This document shows positions 48,501 through 59,905 of a stretch of 64,000 bases of DNA, piece by piece. The stretch is from the NCBI RefSeq assembly GCF_030035675.1, contig NC_084487.1, forward strand, positions 60,277,486 to 60,341,485, read 5' to 3'. Position numbers and translations under genes: made by a program. Every line of letters begins with the position of its first letter. Position 1 is the first letter of the stretch. Source of the DNA: Rhineura floridana. Lineage: Eukaryota; Chordata; Lepidosauria; Squamata; Rhineuridae. The notes beneath the pieces are model-generated. The model ran no database searches. It was not told the DNA's origin and worked only from the letters and a program-made list of their open reading frames with translations.

Positions 48501-51086
48501 AAGTACTCAAAGCACTTTACAAAGATTATTTCAGTAATGCTTATAATCTGTAAGATGAGAGTCCTATAAAATTTGATCCCCTTATTGCAGATGGGGAACT
48601 GAACCTAATAGAATAGCAGCGTGACTAATGCTATGGTAATACCTGTGCTATGAAAATTTCCCTCTGTTAAATACAGTTTAATGTTCATTGATTCTATCTT
48701 TTATCTTTCCAGGTGATGGTGTTGCAGTTCCATCCAAATTTAATATCATAGAAAGGCAAACAGAGATAACGGCATCATTGGACAGTAGCTCTAGATCTGA
48801 ACTTAGTGCCTTTGAAAATGGAGGTAATTACTTCAAAGTTACTTTGAATATCTAAATGATTTTAATTTAGGGGCTCTGCCCTTGCAAGCTTTGTGCACCA
48901 GCGTCATAACCTAACGCCAGGAATGGGAACCCCAGGCACCCAATATGCCAAACTGCCCAGTGGCTCCAGGTGTTGCTGTGTGGCTGCCACTGCCTAACTC
49001 TCCTCACATTGGTCCCCTCCCTCAGGTCACCAAGGCACCTTTCCCCTCCCCTCCCCTCCCCTAGGTCATCAAGGCACCTCCTCCCCAGACCTTCACCTGT
49101 GGAAGAGAAGGGAAGCAGAGGGGGGAGGCAGACAGTGGAGGCGAGCCACATAGGAAGTACATGCAGCACAGTCCTGGGCAGTTCTGCAGCAGCTGTCCTG
49201 CTCTCTTGCCCCTTCCCTCCTCCTCGCCTTTCTTTGGTGAGGTAGGTGGTGGAGGAAGCAGCAGTAGCAAAGCAGGATGATTGCTGAGGATCTGTCCTGG
49301 CTTTTTGCTCCACAGCTCACCCAGGCCACAGCCCGTCACCACTGGCTGCTCCATTTCTTGCTCGTCCTCCTTCCTTCCCCTCCCCTCATGGCTTCCCATG
49401 AACCGGCTGTCCAGTTCACACAAGCCACAGGCTGCCTGCCACCCACCACCACGTGCTCACTTGCACTCCCGCTGTCCTGGTCTCCACGTGCCCCCTCACA
49501 ACCTGGAGGAAAGGGAGGACTCATGGTAGCAATGACAAGGCCTGCCATGAACTGGCTCTGTGGCTCACCCCACTGCCTGCTTGCTCTCCCACTCTCCACC
49601 TGGTCTCGCCCGCTTGCCCTCACCACCACACGACTGGAGGGAAGGGAGGCCTTGCAACATAGACATCATGCTGTACTTTGCAGTGCCACCTGTCTATGGC
49701 CAACTGAGCTGCAGTGTGACACTCACAAAAATATTATATAGTTAGATTAGATAGACATGACAGTGAAAGCTGATAAACAAGAACACTGAGTTTTTTAAAA
49801 ATACAAGTTTTGCACCATGGTAATCCAGTGACCTTTCTCACACACACAATTTTTCAAATGATACAATACTCAGTTTTGCTTAGGTCAGGTGTGCAGAACC
49901 TTTGGACCTCCAGATGTTGCTGAACTACATCAGCTATCAGCCCTAGCAAGCATGGCCAGAGGTGATGGGAGATGTTGTTCAGCAGCATCTGAAGGGCCAA
50001 AGGCTCCCCAAACCTGGCCTAGGTATTAACATCTCACCTGTGGAAGTCCAGTTTAGCCTTCTCAGATTTCACCAAGCATTGCTCATCTGTCTTATTTTGG
50101 TAGCTTGCTTTCTTGAAGTAAAGAAAATGTGCATTAGGATTTTTCAGGATGCCAACTGTTGTTCCCGATACTCAATCCCACTTTTGCATGGTGAAACTGC
50201 AGAAAATGTTGAACACACTTAACTGTACATATCAGTCGGTCTTTATTACAGTCAGTGACCAGCATAAAAAAAATTAAAAATAGCATAGGATTATATTAAC
50301 CAAATACATAAAGTAAAATAAAGTGTGATAATTTGACATAGAATAAAATAAGTTATATGCATTTGCATAAAAATATTACAGAAATTTTGTTCATATCACA
50401 AACTTCAAAAGGGAAGATTATAGGATGGCTAAAATTAATTCTTGACTAATTTTACCATTGCACAGAATTTAGCTACTCTAAGAGAAGAAGCTTCATATAA
50501 GATTGGATACACACAAATGTGTCTCCACTAGTGCAGCAAAATTAATAGTGTTCTAGCAAAAATTGGGCCCAAGCCAACCTGAGAATTAGCACTGGCACAA
50601 TGTTGTATTGTAAGGTCTCACATAGTGTTACCAGTAATGGGAGCGGGAAGGGAACCTAAGAAAAAAAGGCATCCATGAAACAGCAAAGGCCATAGGAAAA
50701 AAGGAAAAACCAAAGGTTTTCTCAAATGATTTATTAAAGAATAATACATTTTTTGAATGATCTGTTAGAGAATGCTTCTTTACCTAGAATGCTTTGGGTA
50801 TTCAATTCCCTATCAGTGGCATTCAATTCCCTATTAAATGCCTAAAAAAACCACTAGCCCTTTTTTTCTGTTTCTGTTACCCACATGCTTTCTACTAGAG
50901 TACATCAATTGAATGACAGCTCAATCAATGGACTTGTGAAACTACTTGTTTGTATCCCAGACAAAACAACCAATCCACTGAACTCTGTCTCCTTGCTAGA
51001 GCCAACACATCTTCACCTTCTTCCTTTCACTTAGAACTGGCATGTGTTTTGTAAACACACAGACACACAGACATTATATGTGAGTG

Positions 51087-51132
<46 letters not shown>

Positions 51133-54100
51133 ATGTATAGGGCAATAGAAGCTGTAGAAGGGGACAAAAAGACACTGTGCCTCTGTGTCTGCAGAGTAAC
51201 ACAACCAGGCATATGAAAGTTATGTACGTTAGCATTTGGACTTTATGGTGGATCCTATCAGCTGCTGTCTTGATGCACAGGTTCAAAAGATGGGGACATT
51301 TTTTATTTTCCTATTTTGAATAATTGCTTCACCTACATATTTTGTAATTTGGTTGTTTGTTCCCTTACCCAGTTTAATAAAGATATTTAAAAGAACATAT
51401 TTTGTATAGATTTTGAAGCACCCCACTGTTTACCTCTTTCTTATGTAATGATTATGATTTGTGTTCTTTGATATATATATATATTGGTCTTTTTATAGGA
51501 GGTGATTGTTATTTGCCACAAAGAAGTATATTTGTTGCAGGGATACAAAGCAAAGCATTCAGTGGAGAAAAAGAATTTACCATGCTGAAGTGTTCAAACG
51601 TTAAAGGTATTTAGAGCTCATGTCTCCTCTTAAAAAAAAGTTGAAAAGATATACATTTGTTTCTTTATAAACAATTTGTAAATGCATTTTTGCAAGCTGT
51701 CAGCGTGATTTGTCTATAATTTGTGCCAGGGACTTCAACTTTACTGGTGGTTAATTTCATTTTCTTATCAAAGTTAGCACTCAGTTCCTTTCCCCACTCC
51801 CAGCTATGGCTCATTCCATTCTCTCTGGTGCCAACATAAGCTTGCTACTGAGTCTGGGTTCAGCAGGATCAACCAGTGAATGTCTGTGATAATTTTTACT
51901 GTCCTGTGATGCACTGAACCATTTCAACTTCCCAAGAATTTAAAAATGGATTGTGTTGAGAAGTTCATCAGATGAGCTCTGTTTTACATAGCAGGCTCAG
52001 GTTCATAGCATATTTAAATGTCTGAAGTCATCAGCTAGACTTTTTGCATAGTGCCATATATCATAACCATACCTACCCAAGAGGCTTCTGTGTTAATCTA
52101 AATATAGCCATGTTTGACAGCATGATATTCCCTCAAGTTCAATCATTCAAGAATAGTTTGAGGAGTCCTGCAAGTGGTGTCAGCAATTTGTTTTGGGGGA
52201 AGGGGAGTGGCTTAGGCAAGATCAGTGGATCCCCTTCTCTGAGCAGCCTCACCTCTTCATTGATGTTACTTATTCAGTTGCCCTGTCCCTCTGAACACAA
52301 TGTTCACCACTGTCTAGAGAGAGAGAGAGGACTAGGTGAGTAGAAGGTGCTGCTCCTTCTTGTCTGCCCTGTCACTTCTCACTCGCTTGGAGGGGGCAGA
52401 ACAAAACAGCCAATAACACCAAACAGTGGCAGCTGCAGAATCAGACAGTCAACACTGCACTCTCTGTTGGGGCATGGTCTTCAGATGCCCACATGATGCC
52501 AGCCTCTGATGCTATTGTGTGCCTGTGGAAGAACACCATAAGTGACTGGGCATTGGCCAGCACAACTGGTTTCTAGTTGCATAAAGTTTAGGACACACTA
52601 TCTCATTTTCAACTGTGCAATTATTCTTTGCAATGTCCCTCTCTGTCTGGGAGAACAACTCTTTTCAACCAATTCACTTCCTGTAATAATGTATTGCATT
52701 ACTGCATCTGTGGGCTGGTTCACATGGACTATTCCAGGTAAATCAGGTGATAATGAGTATTATTCACACATGGCCAATTTACACTGCAGAAAAATGGAAG
52801 GGGACAGGGAAGAGGATTCTTAGAACCATACTTATGCATATAAGGCTATCTGCATGTAGTTCTTGGATCACATAATAGTTAACTGATGCAGCAAGGGTTG
52901 TGGTTACCATGCCACCTATACTGGATTCTCCATGAATCCTATGAGTCCTCCTTACTTCTCATTGCCCTAGAACGAAGCAGCAGAATCCTTTCATTTTTGT
53001 TTTCTTAAGCTGCAAGCCACGCTGAAAATATAAAGAAGCATCATTTTAAAGGAGTGAAGAAAAAGAAATGGATATCAGAGGAACCCAAAAACCTTCCTAT
53101 CCCATTGACAGCAAAAGGTATTTTGAGAAACCATTTTTAGTAGGTTAAAAAAGTCACATTAGGAATCAATTCACCTGGTTATATTTCAACATCAGAGGCA
53201 ATCTATTAAAAGGAAGAGCTCTGTATTTGTATCTAATGTCCAGGGCTGGATTAAGCTGAGGAGGGCCCCTAGGCTGATTGGTGTTTGGGGCCCCCTGTCC
53301 CCTAGCTTCACCTACCTTTCCATTGTTTTTTGCGGAGCGCGCAGGTTTGCCATCAATCAAGATGGCGGCAGAAGTTTCCCTAAGGAGCTGAAGCCTCTGC
53401 CGCCATCTTGGTTGATGGCAGCAACACGCGCATGTAGCACGCATGTGTGCCATCAGCCAAGATGGTGGCAGAGGCTTCAGTCCCTTAAGGGAACCTCGGC
53501 CACCATCTTTATTGATGACAAATCTGTGTGCCACAAAAAACAGAAAGGTAGGTAAAGTGGGGGGATAGTGGGGGGATGGTGGTCTGCGGATGTTTCCGTG
53601 GGTCACGGAAGGAGAGCGGAGGGCCCCCTGTAGCTGCAGGGGCCCTTGGCCAGTGCCCCGCAGGCCTCCAAGAGCTCCGGGCCCCTAGGCTTCAGCCTAC
53701 TAAGCCTAATGGATAATCCGGCCCTGCTAATGTCCCATTCATTCCCCTGTATGTTGAGCAGCAATGAGTAGCTTCTTACACGTTTGGGGAAAATATTGAT
53801 TATTGTATTATTTCTTACAGCAGTTCATACTTCAAACCCTAAAGGTAAAGGGAATTACCAACAAAATGATCAAAGCAAGAATGCTGAGAATACTTCTTAT
53901 GTTCCTTCTCAGAGAGCCAACGGGAGAAGCATTTCCTTGAGTTCTCCAGTGGCTGGAAGGTCACCAAATCTGACCTTTGGTAAAGTTGGGGCAACCAAAG
54001 AATCCAAGATGAATTTACCTACAGGTGAGCACCTCATGTTGTAGACCTGCTTTCTGGCATTGAGGTTTGCTTTTGTTAGTGAGTTTGTGTTAGACCAAAC

Positions 54101-57100
54101 TGAAATAAAAATAACATCATAAGATTGTCTTACAGAGAGAGCTTTTTCAACTGTGGTGCTCCATGTGCTCCTGTTATGGAATGCTCTCCCTGGTTACCAA
54201 CATTGGTCTCTTTTAGGCATTGAGGAAAAGTTTTTGTTCATCTTCTCAAGATTTAACATGTCTTTATGTACTGTAAAGTATTGTTGACTGTTCTTTTATC
54301 TACTGGTCTCAATTTTTATTTGTGGAGTTATGCATAAGTATTTTATTTTTTTGACCTTGTAAACTCTGTGGAGGTGGTTTTTTTAAAATAAAGGGCAGTA
54401 TAAAAATGTTTTAAATAAACAAATACATTCTTGGAAAGATCTTTCTAATGTCTCTGTCTGTAATTATTTTATTTATTTGAAGGGTTTTTTTATGCTGCTC
54501 TTTAGGCAAAAAGTCTCCCATAGCGGCTTACAAAGATTAGTAGTTTGGTAGTAAAGGCTGAAATCCAAACTCCTAGCTGGCAGTAGTAGAGCTTGAAGGA
54601 GCAGCATAGCCACTGGTGCATCCACAGCTACAGCACTTGGCACTGGTCAGGGTGAAAGGTGGAAAAAATGCCCTTCATTGCTCCAGGCTGCCTACATTTG
54701 ACCACATGACAGCATAAGAGCCAACTTAAGTATCCAGCGGAATCTGTGCTGGTTCTGTCCTCTCCCTATCCCATCCAAGCTCCCTCCAGCACAGCAGATT
54801 AAGGCTTTGGGTGGCTCTATCCATGATGAAAACTTGTTATGTATGGAAAATATATTTATTTGTTTGGAGTTATAGCCCACCTAATATCTGGAGCTTATCA
54901 GGTCAAATAAAGCAAAAAATATACATGAACATTTTAAAAAAAATAGAATATGTGAATTTTCTATAAAAATGACTTAGAACTTATTGTGGTAGCCTCTGCT
55001 GCTTAAGTTGTTCACAACCTCATTGGAATATGTTTAGTAATGAGTACAGGCTCTGGGTGACAACTATGATTTGGTTTGTTGTTGCCATTTGTGATTTTCT
55101 TGAAGTCCCGTCTTAGCTTATGGAATCAACTCTGATTCCACTTCTGGTTATAGTGAAATCCATCTCTATCCATACTTAGTTAGCATGCCACACATCAGCG
55201 AATGCCCTTGTATCATCTTTGGGCCAGGCTGGGATATGTTGGGAGTAATTATGGTTGGCAATTTTTCCAAAGTGCAGTATTTTTCTTGCAGGATTAGGTA
55301 CAAATCTACCTGAAGGTATATAGAATATCTGGCCAGAATTTGGGAAAGTCCCCAGGGCCAAACAAGACTCAGGATCAAGACAAAACTCAATAATGAAGGA
55401 TCAGGCAAGGCTGAGGAAATCAAACTTAAAAGTATGGTCCAGCTGTCAAATCCAGAGTGACAGTAAAAATGTGGGGCTATAGGCAAGAAGCAGAAGTGCA
55501 TAGTCTGTGCCAATCTGCATTAGAACTGAAGGGAGAGTGGGGTATAGGTACTTCTGAGGAAGCTTAAGAAGTTCAGGTTAGAACCATAGTCAATGAATTG
55601 GCCATAAATAATAGTGAGAAATATAGAATGGAATATAGAGGGCAGAGATGAGGGTTGACCAGTTGAATTCTTGTAGGTGAAGCAAAGGATATTTTATTAG
55701 CTGTCATCTGTGACTGTGAGGCAAAAATATTATTGAAAACCCTCAATAATAACCCTCTGGGTTACCCTTTTGCCCTTGCCACTTCTGCCTTATTATGCCA
55801 TGTTGACCCTCCCCCCACATTCAGATGTTCATGTTTTGTGACTATTAACAAAATCACAACTTCTGTTTTTAATGTGAGAGAGAATCAATACCCAAAAGAT
55901 GTAATGGGGGGGGAAGGCTAATCTAAAGTGTGCACCTTTTAAAGTCATGCCTTTTTCATAGGGACAAGAAAACATATGTGAACCGTGTCTTTCCACGAAA
56001 ATAGCAATATTTCTAGGGAGCATAATATGAATTTTAACAATTGCTGTTCCCATTATTACATGCTATCTGGAAAGTATGTTTACTAGCTGCCCTTTAAAAA
56101 AGAAGTGTTAGACATTTTAATTATTTTAAAACATATTTTTACTCAAGAATATAACACTGCTAGAATTTTGCTAGAAAGCCAGTGTGGCGTAGTGGTTAGA
56201 GTGTTAGACTATGACCTGGGAGACCCTTCCCTCAGGTCCTGAGCCCCCTTCAAACTCCACCTGCCAAAAGGCCAGTGGTGTAAAATAATTTTAAATATGC
56301 CCCATTGCATCCTGCAGGGAGTGCTTACTCCCTAGAAGCCTGTTTGCCGGAGCCAGTGCTTCCTGGCCAGTTCATGTGTGCGGCTCCCAATGGAGCCTGT
56401 GTTCAACTGGGCCAGTGGGTCCCAAGAACGAGGAGGTTCCTGTGGAGCTTTCCACCAGCTCCTCCACCGCCCCTCCCACCGGCTTTCCAGCAGTTGGATT
56501 GCTGTGTTAGGTAGGATGCTCCACATTGCACTGACACCACCATAGAAAAGGATGTCAAGCCTACACATCATACTTGTGATGGGCATGGGGACATGGAACA
56601 AGGCCTCAGCAGATGTCCTTAAGAATCTGGTAGCTTCATACGAGTGGAGGTGATTCTAAATAGTCTCAGACTACTTAAGGCTTTAAAGGTCAAGAACTGA
56701 ATTGAGGTAATACTGTATAATATAATTTGCAGTGAGACTTTGTGATATAAAACTTATATGCCTTGATCTATCAGTTAGCTTCTTGGCAACCACATTCTGA
56801 AGCACATGAAGACTCAGAACTAGGGTTACCAGGTCTCCGGTTTTTGGCCGGAGTCTCTGGTTTTTTGGGGGCCCCTCCAGCTCTCCAGCTAGCACCCCTT
56901 AATCTCCGGACTCTCAGCTTCAATTAAAAAAAAATTAAGTTTCTAGGTGGTCTGGTTCCCGAGATATACACCAAAATGTCAGCCGCCCCCCCACATGACT
57001 GTTAAATCTGTTTTACAGATGTTTATAACAGCTCCTAGCTCTAACTACAACTCCCATCAGCCCAATCCAGTGGTCATGCTGGTTGGGGCTGATGGGAGTT

Positions 57101-59870
57101 GTAGTTTAAAAAAGTAACTTGTTCAAGCTCTGGCTCTAACACCGTCCTTTCAGGATTGTAGCCAATAAATGAAGCCAGGTTGTGACTTCTTGATCCAGGC
57201 ATGCCTAAGCTTAATTTCAACGTCAGAAAATTGAGGTTTTCAGATATTGCAGTTTGTGTAACTAACATGGCTTAAAGTTTTTTTTTCCTCTTCTGTGCAA
57301 GAGTCAGACCCTGGGCTATTAAATATGAAAGTATTTAATCCAATACTCCATTAGGACTTACTTTTGAGCAGAGCTTGGAAAAGTTACTTTTTTGAACTAC
57401 AATTCCCATCAGCCCCAGCCAGCATGGCCACTTGGTTGGGCTGATGGGAGTTGTAGTTCAAAAAAGTAACTTTTCCAAGCTCTGCTTTTGAGTAGACATG
57501 GTTAGGACTATATGGGGTATATTTTTACACCTCTCTCTCTGTGTGTGTGTCCTTTCCAACAATCCTGTGAGGTAGGGTTGGTGATTGGAAACCAAGGCAG
57601 CTCACAATAAGAAATAAATCACTTTAAAAACCAATAACCATAAAACAAGTATAAACAGTTGCAAAACAGCTTAAAGTGGCATGATTCTGAATTTTGGGTT
57701 GTGTGAATGAAGTTTATTTATTTATTTTTATTTATTTATTATTTGATTTATATCCCGCCCTTCCTCCCAGTAGTTGCTCAGGGGGGCAAAGAAAAGCACT
57801 AAAAACACTTTAAAAATAATAAAAACAGACTTTAAAATATATTAAAACAAAACATCTTTAAAAACATTTTTAAAAGCTTTAAAAACATTATTTTAAGAAA
57901 AGGTTTAAAAACATATTAAAAAGCAATTCTAACACAGACACAGACTGGGATAAGGTCTCAACTTAAAAGGCTTGTTAAAAGAACAAGTTCCTTATCACTT
58001 CAGGGTACAGTTTTCCCTGGTTAAGTAAGCCCCATTGAATACATTGGGACTTGCTTCTGAGTAAACAAACATAGGATTGCACTATAAATGTCTTTACAGG
58101 TTGTATAAATAATAAACATATTTGATAGTCATGCTTATATAAATATTTTGTCATACTGTGTCCCAATAAGTATCCGATTTCACACTATGGTTGTACAATA
58201 CTTCCTTTACATTTAAAGTATGCCTTGGGGTGGTCATGGTTCTCCATTGTTTTCATCCTGAGGGGCAGATAGGCTGAGAGATGGTGAGTAGCCCATGGTC
58301 ACCCACTACAGTTTATAACTCATTTCCATTTTGAAAAATTAATTAAAACAATTTACATGCAGGCAAAATTTATTAAGTGGATTCACACAATAAGTTTAAA
58401 GCACATCCAACTCGCATTTAAAGCACACGACGTCCCCTAAAGAATCCTGGGAAGTGTCGTTTCCCCCTCACAGTTATAGTTCTCACCACTCTTAACAAAC
58501 TGCAGTTCCCATGATTCTGTGGTGGGATTCATGTGCTTCAAATGGGTGTTGAATGTGCTTTAAAGGAATGGTGTGGATCTGCCCTAGGTATGATGTGCAT
58601 TCAAGAGTGAATTGAAAAGAACAATTTTAAAAGATACTTCTTACTCTTACTCATTTCTCAGACCTCTTTCTGAAGTGAAGGGTCAAATCTGTAAAGAAGT
58701 TTGGAGCAGCCATGTTAAATGATAAGGGCAGGGCATTCCAGGCAGGGGGTTGCCAACCCTGCTTGGATATGGATGTCTTTGTAGAGGAGCCCTAGTCAAG
58801 CTTTACCAACAGCACAATCCAAACTATATCTACTAGAAGTCAGTCTTGTTGAGTTCTATGGGGCTTAATCCCTTAGTAAGTGTGTTTAGAATTGCAGCCT
58901 TCAGGAGCATCCATCTTTACTCCCCAAAACTCCCCTCTAACATCTCCACAACACTAAGGTCCTTTGTCCCTACAGTGACTTTCTGGTGACTGGCCTGGCT
59001 TGAAGGCACTTAACGCTTCTTGCTGAAAGCAAGTAGGCTAGATTAAATGTTCGCTACCTAGGCTCCATCTTTTAGCTAAGATTTCTATCTTAATTTCCAA
59101 TCAGATTTTTTTTAATTGTATGCTCCAAGCAACTGTGATTGATGCTTAATGTATCATGCTTAATGACATCACTTGGGCCCGCGCCATGACATCACTAGGG
59201 CCTGCCCCGTGACATCATTAGGGCCCACCCCTCAAATCTCAGGTTTTGGGTTGCTTCTGACTTGGCAACGCTACTCAGAACTGTTGTGAAAAGCAGGTCC
59301 AGAGCTTGGAAGATTACTTTTAAATAGTAATAAATTACTGTTACAGTTACATGGCCCCCAAAAGTAGTAATTACCGGTACAATTACAATTGCTCTGAATG
59401 TAACTGATTACTTTACATTTCCTCCAAAGTAATCAGTACAATTACATTTCAGTTACTTAAAAAAAAAACACCTACAAGGTGCTGGCCTTGGCTGCTGCAC
59501 ATCTAAATAGCCAAAAACAACATTAAAAATAAACACATACAGAGGTAGTAGAGTAATTATTTTTATTCATAAGATAGCAGTGGTGGTCTCTCCGCTGGTA
59601 AGGGTGGTGGGGAGGGAGGCTGAGGCCACTATTCAGATCTTTGCACGTCAAACCAAGTGCAACCCCCCCCACTCAGCCAGCCAGCATAATTTCTCTCACT
59701 TAACAACCTCCCAGTTCCTGCCCTGCCACCAACTAAGGGACACTCACCCAAGCAAACATTTTCCCCTGAGATGCAAAAAAGTTAAAATACTGCAAATGCA
59801 GCACAGTAGCCAGAGAGGGTGGTGAAGGCCACTTTGTGTGCCAAGTGCAAACACAGTATTCACACACACG

Positions 59871-59905
<35 letters not shown>

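Noticed and set aside
48867-49741. Several open frames of 90-154 codons on both strands
   Set aside because: They share a skewed composition, overlap each other, and have no domain or splice context.
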